The notes: generated from the letters alone by a model not told the origin. Positions 50,185 through 60,069 are shown, numbered from the stretch's first letter. The stretch: 64,000 nt of DNA from G963676655 sp963676655 (GCA_963676655.2 CAXXKX010000003.1:5146001-5210000); one strand, 5' to 3'. A program made the numbers and translations.

Positions 50185-51490
50185 TGTTTTCTCCATCATG
50201 TAAAATAGACCATTCGGCCATGGCTTTCAAGTAATATGGCGTCGGGACCGGACCCGATAGAATCGGATCGCCGACTTCGCGCAAATGGCGCAGCAATTCC
50301 CGGTCCAGCCGGTCACGGATTATCGAATATTCGGGCGATTCTGCCAGATTGCATGTTTCATTCTGATCATGCTCAAGATCATACATTTCGATGCTTGGCA
50401 GGGCCAGGAACGGAGCTTCATCCGGACTGCCGATAGGATACGGAATGCAACGTGCCGGAGCGAAGTTGCGAATCAGTTTATAGCGATGATCCCGGACCGA
50501 ACGCGGTTGGTTGTCATCAAAAAATATTCCGTAAACATATTTCCGGTCGCTCCATTCTTCGCCGTTCAGAGCCGGGGCGAAGCTTTTGCCCTGAACATTT
50601 TCCGCCACCGGGATTCCGACCAGTTCCAGAATAGTCGGGAACAGGTCAATATTACTGACCATGCCAGTTAATTCGCTTCCGGCGGTGATCCTTCCGGGCC
50701 AGCGCAGTATCATTGCCACTTCCATTCCCGGTTCGTAGCAAGTGTCTTTGGCTCGCTTGGTCGACAACCCGTGATCGACGGTGAATATAAGCAGGGAATT
50801 TTCATGCATGCGATTATCTTCAATTGCCTTCAGGATTAATTTTACGCCGGCGTCGGCTTGTTTGACCAAGCCTTGGATCATCTTAAAATAATGGCGGTTT
50901 TCAGGCGTGTCGGCATAACGCTCCGGCAGTTGTACGCCAAGTTCGTCGTCGCCGGTGTTGTTATTGAAATCCAAAGGATGATGGGTCTCAAAGAATCCGA
51001 TCTGGGCATACAGGGGACGGTCGTCACTGCGTGAATTCAGAAAGTCCGCGAACCGGCGGCCTACTTCAGGCGCGGGAATATGGCCGTAAGGTTCCGGCAT
51101 TTCGTTCCACGCGTGATGCGGGGCCTGGCAATGCAGTTGTTCAAAGCCGATCTTCTCCGGGTGTTCCACTTCATGTTGATGATGAAAAAGGTGGGTGGCA
51201 TAGCCGTTTTCATTCAAGACCTGCGCCAGATGCTTTTCGTCCGGATTAAAGGTCCACCAGTGCGGAGCATGGGAGAGGCCGATTACACCGTTGCTCTGGG
51301 GCCATCGTCCGGTCATCATCGCGGCCCGGCTTGGGGTGCATTTTGCGGAAGCGCATAAACAGTTGGTCAACCGGACCCCGTCTTGCGCGATGCTGTCGAT
51401 GGCCGGATTTTGCACGGTCGGGTTGCCGTAACAGTGAAAATGGCGTCCGGTATCGTGCAGGGTGATAAAAATAATATTTGGTTTGCTCAT
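50177..51490 (-). CDS. Sulfatase (type I), no signal peptide
   Basis: A 437-residue sulfatase. MSKPNIIFITLHDTGRHFHCYG opens the domain, with LHDTG in place of the common DDxG. The formylglycine motif C-T-P-S-R begins at Cys51 (ASAKCTPSRAAMMTGRWP). Metal-site segment FTVDHGLSTKRAK and the later RDHRYKLIRNF with MYDLEHDQNETCNLAESPE follow. No signal peptide is present, so it would be cytoplasmic. Its start overlaps the upstream oxidoreductase by four bases (ATGA), tying it to imported-sugar processing. Confidence 0.92.
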   Translation of the reverse strand: MSKPNIIFITLHDTGRHFHCYGNPTVQNPAIDSIAQDGVRLTNCLCASAKCTPSRAAMMTGRWPQSNGVIGLSHAPHWWTFNPDEKHLAQVLNENGYATHLFHHQHEVEHPEKIGFEQLHCQAPHHAWNEMPEPYGHIPAPEVGRRFADFLNSRSDDRPLYAQIGFFETHHPLDFNNNTGDDELGVQLPERYADTPENRHYFKMIQGLVKQADAGVKLILKAIEDNRMHENSLLIFTVDHGLSTKRAKDTCYEPGMEVAMILRWPGRITAGSELTGMVSNIDLFPTILELVGIPVAENVQGKSFAPALNGEEWSDRKYVYGIFFDDNQPRSVRDHRYKLIRNFAPARCIPYPIGSPDEAPFLALPSIEMYDLEHDQNETCNLAESPEYSIIRDRLDRELLRHLREVGDPILSGPVPTPYYLKAMAEWSILHDGENNE

Positions 51491-52461
51491 AATTGAATAT
51501 TCCTTGTTTCCCGGGCCGATTTTACCGCCGCTTCATTCATTGCTACAGTCAGCAATCCGGCTTCTCCCGGGGTGTCGAGAGGCTTGTCTCCGCTGATGGC
51601 GTCGCAAAGCTGGTCTATTACAACTTGCGCGCTGCCGGGAGCATCAGCCAGTTCCACCGGAATCATTTCGCGGTTGACTTCGCGCCAGAGTTGTGTGTCG
51701 GTGACCAGCAGATTTTCCCCGGTGCCGAAAATATGGATGAAATCACTCGGGGCCGAAACGTAACTTGAAGTGATTACGGCAACTGCTCCGTTTTCATATT
51801 CCACGGTGACGGCGGCGGTATCATCCAACTCCGCCCCGGTTAAGAGTTTCTTTATCTCGGCGGTCAGCCTGACCGGTTTCCCGAGAATTGCGTTTGCCGC
51901 ATCGAACATATGGACCCCGAGCAAATTTAGACAACCTCCGGGAACGTTTTCAGCCTTACTGCGCCAGGTTCCCTCTCCGGTCAGTTTACCCAGGCCCCCG
52001 ATACTGCCCATGTGTGCGGTCAGCATGGTCACTTTACCAATTTTTCCGTTCGCGATAAATTCGATCGCTTTGCGTACTGATGGCCGGAAGCGGTATTCAT
52101 GCCCCACTTGAAGAATCAGTTTGTTTTCCCGGCAGATGTTGATAGCTTCCAACGACTCCGCCACGGTATTGCACAAAGGTTTGGTTACCGACATGTGCAG
52201 CCCTGCCGCGGCCGCTTCTTTTACATTAAGCAGGTGGATCGGATTCGGGGTCCCGATCATTACCGCGTCCAAATCGTGATTATCAATCATTGCCTGAAAC
52301 GAGTCATAAAGCGGGACATTGCAAGCTTCTTTAAAGAAGCCCCGGGCTCGTTCGCTGGGATCAACCCCCGCGACCAGTTCGGCTTTTTCACTCTTCAATA
52401 TTCCCGGCAGATAATGCCATTTGTTGATCCCCAACAGTCCGATAAAACCAAATTTATACAT
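51487..52461 (-). CDS. Gfo/Idh/MocA-family oxidoreductase, first of the pair
   Basis: About 324 residues from ATG 52461; the GTG at 52470 is a less likely start. The N-terminal Rossmann domain has GFIGLLGINKWHYLPGI and MIGTPNPIHL. The conserved EKP is replaced by TKP in VTKPLC, which may change catalysis. The C-terminal domain shows GTWRSKAENVPGGCLNLLGVHMFDA, where Gly-Gly and His-x-x-Asp are typical. These enzymes use NAD(P) to oxidise, epimerise or cleave sugars and their derivatives. The gene overlaps both neighbours, between a second family member and a cytoplasmic sulfatase. Confidence 0.9.
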   Translation of the reverse strand: MYKFGFIGLLGINKWHYLPGILKSEKAELVAGVDPSERARGFFKEACNVPLYDSFQAMIDNHDLDAVMIGTPNPIHLLNVKEAAAAGLHMSVTKPLCNTVAESLEAINICRENKLILQVGHEYRFRPSVRKAIEFIANGKIGKVTMLTAHMGSIGGLGKLTGEGTWRSKAENVPGGCLNLLGVHMFDAANAILGKPVRLTAEIKKLLTGAELDDTAAVTVEYENGAVAVITSSYVSAPSDFIHIFGTGENLLVTDTQLWREVNREMIPVELADAPGSAQVVIDQLCDAISGDKPLDTPGEAGLLTVAMNEAAVKSARETRNIQL

Positions 52462-53392
52462 AAAATTCACTCACTGGTTGCATGGCGCGGACCATGTCGT
52501 ACATGTCCGTGTCCGGTTTTCCGCCGCTGACGGTCCGTTCCAGCAGTTGTTCGACCAGCTTGCTCCTGGCTTCCCGCATCGGCATTTCTGTTTCTTCTGT
52601 TTTGCCATCGATGGTTACCCGCATTTTGCCGTAAGCGTATTCGATGTTGCCTTTCTCCCCGATAATGGAAATTGAATAGCCATCGTGCATCGTGGCGGTG
52701 CAGTAACCGCCTTCGATAACCGCGTAACAATCGTTTCCGGCATTCAGGAGCAGGGTTGAAACGTCTTCGACTTCTCCCCGGTTAATATTTGAAGACATGA
52801 TTCCGCAACGATATTCGGCCTTGAAACCCCAGAAATAAAGCAGGTCGGTCAGGTGAACTCCAAGGTTGTAGAGCCAACCTCCTCCGGCTTGACGCTTGTT
52901 CAGTACCCAGGGGCATTTCCATTTGACATAACGCTCTGCCGGGCCGGCAAACCAGGTCATTCCAATACGGGCGACACGACCAATTTGACCTGAGTCTATC
53001 AGTTCCTTCACCCGCAGCGGCGCGTCCTCCAGCCGCATCTGGAACGGCGCGGCGTTGAACAGGTTTTTCTCCCCGGCCATCTTCGCCAGTTCCAACAGGG
53101 TTTCCGGATGCAACGCTCCGGGTTTCTCTACCATAAACGGGACGTTGCGGTCGATGCACATTTCAATATAATCCGGGGTCTGGTCATGGCGTCCCAGAAC
53201 GAAAGCGAAATCAAAATCTTCCATTAAAAAGTCATTGGTCCGGTTACGGTATCCGCATCCGGCCGCATCCGCTTTGCCATGCATTGCCGCAGCGTCATCG
53301 TCCAGCAGGGCACATTCGTGTCCCAGGGCGAGTGCCGGTTTCAGGTAACATGGCAAATGCCAGTGGCTCGCGCCGATAAATGCTATCTTCAT
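52454..53392 (-). CDS. Gfo/Idh/MocA-family oxidoreductase, second of the pair
   Basis: A 312-residue protein with KIAFIGASHWHLPCYLKPAL at the nucleotide-binding end. FMVEKPGALHPET carries the standard Lys of the EKP motif. GGGWLYNLGVHLTDLLYFWG includes the catalytic His-x-x-Asp region, and IEGGYCTATMHDGYSISIIGEKG lies in the C-terminal beta sheet. It is a distant paralogue of the next gene. The pair may catalyse successive oxidation and reduction at a sugar carbon, as paired family members do in other sugar pathways. This is an inference. It starts 13 bases after the end of the large exported protein gene. Confidence 0.9.
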   Translation of the reverse strand: MKIAFIGASHWHLPCYLKPALALGHECALLDDDAAAMHGKADAAGCGYRNRTNDFLMEDFDFAFVLGRHDQTPDYIEMCIDRNVPFMVEKPGALHPETLLELAKMAGEKNLFNAAPFQMRLEDAPLRVKELIDSGQIGRVARIGMTWFAGPAERYVKWKCPWVLNKRQAGGGWLYNLGVHLTDLLYFWGFKAEYRCGIMSSNINRGEVEDVSTLLLNAGNDCYAVIEGGYCTATMHDGYSISIIGEKGNIEYAYGKMRVTIDGKTEETEMPMREARSKLVEQLLERTVSGGKPDTDMYDMVRAMQPVSEFYV

Positions 53393-53404
53393 TATTAAAA
53401 CCTG

Positions 53405-55774
53405 TTATTTAAGCTCAAGGAACATGCCTTGCGCAGGTTCCAGATTTACGTTAATATTATCACCGGAAACCTTGAATGATTTTCCGGAATAGACGTCTGT
53501 TGCCGAACCGGCATTGACGGAGAAGGTTACGACCGCACTCTTTGCCTGTTTCGGATTGAGATTTATCACATAAATACAGTTTTTCCCGGTTTTCGGGTCA
53601 AACCGCGGCACTGCTATAACGTCGGGAGAGTTGGTCTTGACGGAGAAATCACCTCGTTTATGACGCAGCAGCAGGGCCGAATTCTGTTTTATGATGCCCC
53701 CGATCTTTTTCAGTCCGGACAGTTTATCGTCCAGCGGTTTCAGGGTAAATTGATCCACTACGCAAGTAAGGTTATTGCCATGCCGTTGAAAGGCCCAGCC
53801 GAGAATGCCGCGGGCGCCGTTGGCCAGGGCCAGATGCGTCAGGGCAACTATTTCATTTGCAGTCGGATTGCGCCAGTAAGGCTCCTTGCCGGCCTTCGCC
53901 GGTTTCCCGAATGTCTGGATCACATACCACCATGGCGCGGGGGTGGCGCTTTCGCATTTGCGGAATATTTCAGCCGGGCTGAATTGATACTTTTCTTTTG
54001 CCCAGTTTACCAGACCGCAATTGTTTTTGCGGTATGGATAGAGCCGGCATAAACGCAGCTTGGGATTCAGCAGTTTCCAGAGTTTTAACGGGTCTCGGGC
54101 ATCCTTGGTACCGGTAACTCCGGCGATCAGACAACTGACCAGCGGTTTGCCGAGTAGTTTTTCATTCTTTTCATAGGTTTTTTTGTAATTCTGGATCTGG
54201 TGTTCTTTCGGTTCGTCCCCGAACATATAAGTAATTATCGTTTTGTTTTCAGGAACTTTATCGCGGAAGCTGGTGCGCATCACCAGTTTCAGGCCGTATT
54301 CATCTGCAATGTTTGTTTCCATCTCAACGCTGTCAAGAGCCGGTCCGACCAGAGTATTGATATTATTGCTGACCAGCATGTTGCAAATCCAGCGATAATA
54401 AATCTCCATGATCGTCGGGTCTTCGGTTACAAAGAATTTATTGTAAACGCCGAACGGAAAAAACGGCCCTTCAGAAATAAATTTTTTACCCGGAGGAATC
54501 ACCGCAACCGGGATAACGCGTTTGTCAATAAGTTTGTTATCGATCATCATTTTCGCTTTGAGGAGGTAGAATCCTTCCGGGAGCGCGGGCAATGTAATCT
54601 GGCTTTTAAGTTCCTTCCCGGCGGTAAGAGTCAGTTTTTTACTGCCGGAGACCTTTTGACCTTCGATCAGCCAATCCACCTGTGCCTGATAGCTCATGCC
54701 AGACGGGTTATCCGTAATTAATTGCAGAATCACAGGTTTACCCGGTACGTATACTTTTGTTTTGGTTGTCGGAAGAATGTTCATAACACAGTCCGCGGCG
54801 GACATGACGGAAAACGGCTTGATCGCCAGGTTGACGAAACGGTTCGGGCGGTCGCTGAACCTGAATTTTCCGGCCGGCAGATCCCGGTAGTAGACGTTTT
54901 GCCGGAGCATTTTTTTGTCGCTGTTAAACTTATTGACGGCGGCGGCGTTTTGCCGGTACATCTTCCAGTTTGCCGGGATAGTTTTCCTTAGCATGGTATA
55001 GCCGAGCCAGTAGGTCCTGCCCGGCTCGTTCAGGGTAAATTGATATTCTTTGTAGGGCGAATCGTTTTTGACGAATGGAAAGCCGATTAATTCATCCGGG
55101 GTTTTCTGCAGGGTGCATTCACCCTTGCCGTAACCGCTGAACATGTCCAGTTTCGGACGGAGAATGTCCAGTTTCAATTTATCTCCCAACTTTGTTATCT
55201 TCAGGTTCCCGATGGGAGCAGGCTTCACAATAACATTGAATATCGGTTTCTTAAGTTGCTTGATTTGAGCCGGAGTGGCTTTTACCAGAGAAATATTGTC
55301 AAGCAAAACCACGCTTCCGCCAGGCGGAATCAGACGGAACATAATACTTTTTATCGGTTCCTTTGCGGCGGGAATACAGAGCGATACCTGGACCCAATTA
55401 TTAATCAATTGCGGATCGACCTCGATTCTGGTTACCGCCATCCGTTGTTTTTTTTCGTCGCCATCGCCAAATGCCGTCAGGGTAAATTTTGCTTTTTTAT
55501 CCGGTATCGACACCATCTTGATATAAGCGCTCAGGATAAACGGACCTTTATCCCGGACGTTGACAGAGGACCATATCCCGGAATAATCTTTACTGGACCT
55601 GATTTCCATGGCTTTGCCGTCAAATCCCGCTTCGATTGAAGTCACTGTACAGCGCTTGCCTTTGCCGAAGACATGGTAATCGCCAATAGATTCGCATGGG
55701 TCGTTTTTGACCGGATTATCAGCGCCCGATACGGTAATTCCCGCTGACAACAGGAGGAGTGCTATGGTTTTCAT
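53405..55774 (-). CDS. Large exported glycosidase-like protein of a three-member local family (GDEP type)
   Basis: A 789-residue protein with a signal peptide (MKTIALLLLSAGITVSGA). Residues about 20-170 resemble a carbohydrate-binding jelly roll, ending in VVLLDNISLVKA. A beta region with VYYRDLPAGKF near 300 and an Ig-like stretch follow. The C-terminal 320 residues look like a TIM barrel: EGPFFPFGVYNKF, then TYMFGDEPKEH with Asp-Glu at about 519-520, APWWYVIQTFG, and LALANGARGILGWAFQ. The Gly-Asp-Glu-Pro motif stands where clan GH-A enzymes have their acid/base Glu. I do not know a named family. It shares these blocks with the next gene upstream and with the one at the window end. Confidence 0.75.
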   Translation of the reverse strand: MKTIALLLLSAGITVSGADNPVKNDPCESIGDYHVFGKGKRCTVTSIEAGFDGKAMEIRSSKDYSGIWSSVNVRDKGPFILSAYIKMVSIPDKKAKFTLTAFGDGDEKKQRMAVTRIEVDPQLINNWVQVSLCIPAAKEPIKSIMFRLIPPGGSVVLLDNISLVKATPAQIKQLKKPIFNVIVKPAPIGNLKITKLGDKLKLDILRPKLDMFSGYGKGECTLQKTPDELIGFPFVKNDSPYKEYQFTLNEPGRTYWLGYTMLRKTIPANWKMYRQNAAAVNKFNSDKKMLRQNVYYRDLPAGKFRFSDRPNRFVNLAIKPFSVMSAADCVMNILPTTKTKVYVPGKPVILQLITDNPSGMSYQAQVDWLIEGQKVSGSKKLTLTAGKELKSQITLPALPEGFYLLKAKMMIDNKLIDKRVIPVAVIPPGKKFISEGPFFPFGVYNKFFVTEDPTIMEIYYRWICNMLVSNNINTLVGPALDSVEMETNIADEYGLKLVMRTSFRDKVPENKTIITYMFGDEPKEHQIQNYKKTYEKNEKLLGKPLVSCLIAGVTGTKDARDPLKLWKLLNPKLRLCRLYPYRKNNCGLVNWAKEKYQFSPAEIFRKCESATPAPWWYVIQTFGKPAKAGKEPYWRNPTANEIVALTHLALANGARGILGWAFQRHGNNLTCVVDQFTLKPLDDKLSGLKKIGGIIKQNSALLLRHKRGDFSVKTNSPDVIAVPRFDPKTGKNCIYVINLNPKQAKSAVVTFSVNAGSATDVYSGKSFKVSGDNINVNLEPAQGMFLELK

Positions 55775-55861
55775 ATCGCTTTTCCCTTAAAAGCTGGTTA
55801 CTTAAATAAACCGGACAAGCCGGACATTGGTCCGAACCTGTCCGTTAATTTTATTTGCGGA

Positions 55862-58120
55862 TTAGAAGTCGACCGGAATATAAGCTTTATCGACGAGATG
55901 ATTTTTTACTCCTTTCGGAACCGCTTTGCCGCTGAATTTTCCGCCTTTTTGTTTACCGTAAACAATATACAGAGCGGAACGTCCGGGCGCAAGTTGGTCG
56001 GTGATTTTAAGATATCCGCATTTTCCTATCCATTTGGGTTCCCATTTGACTTCCCGGTTGGTCAGAGCGTCCACAACTTTAGCGGTTTCCGCCAGGAACT
56101 GTTTCGGATCTCCGAATTTTTTGATCCTGGCATGGCCAAGGAAAATAAGTATTTCGACGTTAGCGTTTTTCTTCATATCGCGATTAGTCGTATAAGCCGC
56201 GATCTGGCCACTCTTCAACCAGCGGGCCTGGACGTCAACCGCGAACGGTTCGACTCGTTGGACCTGGACCAGACTGGTTGTGAAGTTTTGTAAAATTGGT
56301 TTGATATTCATCAATTGCTGACCAAACAGAGCTAATTCCTTGTAGACTTCCGGCCGTGTAATTTCCATGGTTTTGCCATCGAAACATACACCGGTATATT
56401 TGTTGTGCGAGTGAGTGCCCCAGCCTAGCAACCCGGTGCAGCGATGCGCAGCCGCCAGGTGCATGAATGAACTCAATTCCAGGCCGGTCGGAACTCGCCA
56501 ATAGGCCATTGCCTTGACCTTGCTGGTTTCGGGTACTCCAAAAAACTGCGGAGCGATCCACCATTCACGTTTGGTATCGGCTTCCAGCCCCAGCATTATG
56601 CTGGTTACTTCCTGCCGCGGTTTATAGGAGATCGGGTTTCCTGGGCCGAATTCGAGTTTCTGGAAACAGTAGAGCCGGCCAAAGCGAATCAATTTGAATT
56701 TATCGAGGTAATCGTTATAGATCCGGTCCGGGTCGGCCACGGTACCGGTTCCGTAACCGTCGTAAATTGAACATGAAATCGGTTTGAACTGCGGATATTT
56801 TTTTGTCAATTCTTCGAACATCCTGATATGCGCGTCAAGTTTGGGGCCGATTATCGGTTCGTCGCCAACCATGTAGGTCAGGATTGACGGATGATTGATG
56901 CTCCCCGGCTTTATGTAGTTTACTCTGCCGTGCATGCTGCCGAGCCGGACCACTGCTTTCAATTTATATTTATGAATGATGTCAAGTTTCTCTACCGGAG
57001 CGCCCTTTGAAGCAAAAACCGCGGTGTTCATCCCCATTTTACGGAAATGATAGCATGTGGCGGAGAAAAACAGGCCGTAGACATCCGGATCGGTGTTGCA
57101 ATCAAGTTTGATGTAAGCGCCGTACGGAAAGACCGGAGCGGCAACTGACGCGTCTGCTTTTGGAACCGGGAAACGCCCGTAGGCGCTGGTTCGTTTCCAG
57201 GTGTATTCCGGGCCTTTGGTTACGGTGTCGATAAAATAGACAATGCCTTCTTTAGTGTTTTTGGTCGGGATAACCACTTTGTTATCCCCTGACTTGACGA
57301 TTGCGGTCAATTTGCCGGTTGAAACCGGTTTTTTTATCTTCGGGTCTTTGACTATATAGCTTATCTGGAGTTCCTGCTGTTTTTTGTATTCGTTGCGAAT
57401 ATTAAGGACCATTTTGTCCTGTTCGGTCAGGCCGTAGATGATGATCTTTTCCGCCGGTGAAAGATTATCAAGGGGAGAGATCCCGACGCCGATGAACGGG
57501 TCGGCGATAAAGTTCATAACGTTTTTTCCGGCGGGAAAATCGCGATAATAGACAGATGTTCTTGACAACGGATCCTTTATGAATGACTTCCATAGTTTCA
57601 TTTCAGGATTGTCGTGCTGGGACAATGTCCAATCAATATATGCGTAAACCCGGGCCGGTTTGCTGAGCTCAAACTTTATACTGTAGGGATCGTATTTTTC
57701 CAGGTTGGTAACAATTCCCGGCAGACCTTTAAGCTCTTCCACCATTTTGATGCCGCAGCCTTTACGCAGAATTTCTCCAAGTTTGTATGAGCGATTGATA
57801 TTCTGCAGGCCGTCTTTCACGTTGAGCCGCAGATACGCGTTGTCAGTCCCCCCGAACATGGTTTTATACCAGGGTTTTTTGTTCTCTTCCGTTGAACCGG
57901 GCAGCATTTCGATATGCAATCCCCGGACTGTCGCCTCTTTATAAACGGTTGCTTTAAGGATTTTAGCAGTTTTTATATTTTTGGCGTTCTGTTTTCCGGA
58001 TTTATTAAAAGTAATTTCAACTTTTTCACTGCATTTAACGGCATTATCCGCCGCAAATGTTACGCCGCCAATCGTTGACAGCAGCACAAAGATTGCTGTT
58101 TTTTTTCCGAATTTAGACAT
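55862..58120 (-). CDS. Large exported glycosidase-like protein, second member of the local family (GDEP type)
   Basis: A 752-residue protein with a signal peptide (FGKKTAIFVLLSTIGGVTFAA). It lacks the N-terminal jelly roll of its neighbour and opens with a beta domain. VYYRDFPAGKNV near 193 and the adjoining GVGISPLDNL match its paralogues. The barrel-like part contains PVFPYGAYIKLD, LTYMVGDEPIIGP with Asp-Glu near 419, REWWIAPQFFG and LAAAHRCTGLLGWGTH. GGAG before the ATG is a good ribosome site. It is the first enzyme-like gene after the pseudopilin, with a spacing of about 50 bases. Confidence 0.75.
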   Translation of the reverse strand: MSKFGKKTAIFVLLSTIGGVTFAADNAVKCSEKVEITFNKSGKQNAKNIKTAKILKATVYKEATVRGLHIEMLPGSTEENKKPWYKTMFGGTDNAYLRLNVKDGLQNINRSYKLGEILRKGCGIKMVEELKGLPGIVTNLEKYDPYSIKFELSKPARVYAYIDWTLSQHDNPEMKLWKSFIKDPLSRTSVYYRDFPAGKNVMNFIADPFIGVGISPLDNLSPAEKIIIYGLTEQDKMVLNIRNEYKKQQELQISYIVKDPKIKKPVSTGKLTAIVKSGDNKVVIPTKNTKEGIVYFIDTVTKGPEYTWKRTSAYGRFPVPKADASVAAPVFPYGAYIKLDCNTDPDVYGLFFSATCYHFRKMGMNTAVFASKGAPVEKLDIIHKYKLKAVVRLGSMHGRVNYIKPGSINHPSILTYMVGDEPIIGPKLDAHIRMFEELTKKYPQFKPISCSIYDGYGTGTVADPDRIYNDYLDKFKLIRFGRLYCFQKLEFGPGNPISYKPRQEVTSIMLGLEADTKREWWIAPQFFGVPETSKVKAMAYWRVPTGLELSSFMHLAAAHRCTGLLGWGTHSHNKYTGVCFDGKTMEITRPEVYKELALFGQQLMNIKPILQNFTTSLVQVQRVEPFAVDVQARWLKSGQIAAYTTNRDMKKNANVEILIFLGHARIKKFGDPKQFLAETAKVVDALTNREVKWEPKWIGKCGYLKITDQLAPGRSALYIVYGKQKGGKFSGKAVPKGVKNHLVDKAYIPVDF

Positions 58121-58171
58121 AAAGAGTCTCCTGTGGTGATGTTTGTAAATTGTATCGAAAGCTTTTGGTTA

Positions 58172-58945
58172 TCAGGGGAATTTTGACGGATTCGAGCTGA
58201 CTACCTCTTTTTTATTGAACGCGAATTTCAGATATGTCCGGTTGGATGAAGGAGAGCCCCATGGCGCAAAAATGTATTCATTTTTGACATGTCCGTCGGC
58301 ATAAAGATTATTGTTCCGGTTGTTGGGATGCAGTTCATTACGACGGGTGGTAAATTGCATGGCCCATTCATTGCCTCGAACCTTTCCCTGGTCTTCAAGA
58401 TGAGGTCCGCCGGATGTCCAGCTCAAACGATGTCCCTGGGTTGCAAGCCCGGCTGATTCAACCATAATGATGGTGTCGGATGCTTGCTCAAGCTTCCTTT
58501 CAGAGTTTTTCCAGGCATTCGTCCCGACTGCTCCCGTTACCTGGTAATACTTGGATTCATAGATCGTTGCATAGGTACAGCGGTAACTGTATGATGATTC
58601 GCTACTGCGTTCGAGAAAGTCAGCCGGACATCTGAAAAACTGGGGATATTTGTATCGAGTATTGATATTGGGCTCGCCTCCGCAAACCAGTCCAAGGGTA
58701 CTCATCGACTGTGCGAGTCCTTCGTGCTTGTCATTATAGCGTATATAAGGATACCACCCGGCGTTGTCGGGTGTGTAGATAGACATTGTCAGGCCAATTT
58801 GTTTTAACTTGTTGGTGCAGCTTATCTGCTTCGCCTTGGATCGTGCTTTGTTAAGCGCCGGCATCAGCATTGACGCCAGGATGGCAATGATTGCGATTAC
58901 TACAAGCAATTCTATCAGTGTGAATGATTGTTCTCTACTTTTCAT
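58172..58945 (-). CDS. Cassette pseudopilin with H-X9-DG-like end, second copy
   Basis: A 257-residue protein with leader MKSREQS and FTLIELLVVIAIIAILASMLMP, then NKARSKAKQISCTNKLKQIG. The C-terminus has a His followed ten residues later by Asp-Gly-His (ELHPNNRNNNLYADGHV). Ser stands at -1 of the cleavage site. The helical part is nearly the same as in the pseudopilin at 33 kb, while the globular part differs strongly, as expected of a set with a common shaft and different tips. It follows the regulator by 23 bases and precedes the exported protein. AGGAAG lies upstream of the ATG. Confidence 0.92.
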   Translation of the reverse strand: MKSREQSFTLIELLVVIAIIAILASMLMPALNKARSKAKQISCTNKLKQIGLTMSIYTPDNAGWYPYIRYNDKHEGLAQSMSTLGLVCGGEPNINTRYKYPQFFRCPADFLERSSESSYSYRCTYATIYESKYYQVTGAVGTNAWKNSERKLEQASDTIIMVESAGLATQGHRLSWTSGGPHLEDQGKVRGNEWAMQFTTRRNELHPNNRNNNLYADGHVKNEYIFAPWGSPSSNRTYLKFAFNKKEVVSSNPSKFP

Positions 58946-58968
58946 ACTCTCTCTTCCTTTCTGGATTA

Positions 58969-60069
58969 TTATCTATTAATAAATCTAACAGAACCACGTT
59001 TCACAAGTTCGGTCCTAATCCTTACCGTATCGACACTTTCCTCCGGTTTGGCTATCATCTTCAATAAACTTGATGCCGCGCGACGTCCGGCCAGGTCAAA
59101 GTCAATACGAATTGAGTCAACCGGGAAAGGAACATCATTCGGGGTTAAAGTATCGTTCCAGGAAATCAAGCTTATATCTTCCGGCACTTTCAGGCCTTTT
59201 TCAGTCAGGGCTCGATATATGCCGGGGGTATAGTCATCGGCTCCGCTGATAATTGCCGTTGGCGGACTATCGCCTTTTTCCAATAGCTTAACCGTCTGTT
59301 TGTATCCGGCATCCGGTTCAAACATATTAACGAAAACCGGAATGAATTCGACCTCGTCCCCGCCGGGAATCTGCTGCATTGCCAATCTGGCTCCGTCATA
59401 CTGCTCCCGCCCGCTGACAAAGTTTTCCATAATGTTTACAAGGGCAATTTTCCGGTGCCCGTTATCTATCAAATGACGCATGGCCTGGAATGAGCCGTTC
59501 ATCCAGTCGTAACGGACCCCGGTAAGGCCCGGCTTGACGCTCGGATGATGAAACCAGACAACGGGACTATAGGTGGACAGTTCCAACGCGGTTTCGGCTT
59601 CAACCGCCTGGGTTACAACGATAATCCCGTCGCTCTTGGTCGGTTGGATTACTTCAAGGGCCTGCTGACGCATGGTATGATGAAAAACGCCGCCGGCGGG
59701 ATTCAGGGCGTTTATATTAAAGTGGCATCCGGCGTTGGCGATAGTCTCCTGCATACTGCGGAACAGTTTGGTGCCGCTTGGTTTATCATAATAATATAAG
59801 TCTGACAGCACAATTGAGATAATCCCGGTCCGGGAGCGTTTTCTCGGGCTGGTTACAACTCTGCCGCTGCCCCGTTTGGCCAGGAAAAAACCCTGGTTGT
59901 CGAGACGTTTTAAAGCTTTATTCAGAGTAGCCCGGCTGACTCCCAATTCCAGAGCCAGGTCCACTTCCGGCGGTAAACGGTCTCCCGGCTGCCAATAACC
60001 AAAGGCGATTCTGCGCCGCAATTCCCGCATGGTTTGCATTTCAGTTCGCTGTTTTGTATCCAATTGCAT
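58969..60069 (-). CDS. GntR-type winged-helix regulator with LacI-like sugar-binding domain, second copy
   Basis: A 366-residue regulator. The N-terminal GntR winged helix (RELRRRIAFGYWQPGDRLPP, then LGVSRATLNKALKRLDNQG) is followed by a LacI-type effector domain (SDGIIVVTQAVEAE, IDNGHRKIALVNI, PPTAIISGADDYTPGIYRAL, RIDFDLAGRRAASSLLKMI). It heads the - strand locus with its own near-consensus promoter and faces the symporter gene, so it probably controls both directions. The likely effector is a sugar released from the sulfated glycan. Confidence 0.92.
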   Translation of the reverse strand: MQLDTKQRTEMQTMRELRRRIAFGYWQPGDRLPPEVDLALELGVSRATLNKALKRLDNQGFFLAKRGSGRVVTSPRKRSRTGIISIVLSDLYYYDKPSGTKLFRSMQETIANAGCHFNINALNPAGGVFHHTMRQQALEVIQPTKSDGIIVVTQAVEAETALELSTYSPVVWFHHPSVKPGLTGVRYDWMNGSFQAMRHLIDNGHRKIALVNIMENFVSGREQYDGARLAMQQIPGGDEVEFIPVFVNMFEPDAGYKQTVKLLEKGDSPPTAIISGADDYTPGIYRALTEKGLKVPEDISLISWNDTLTPNDVPFPVDSIRIDFDLAGRRAASSLLKMIAKPEESVDTVRIRTELVKRGSVRFINR

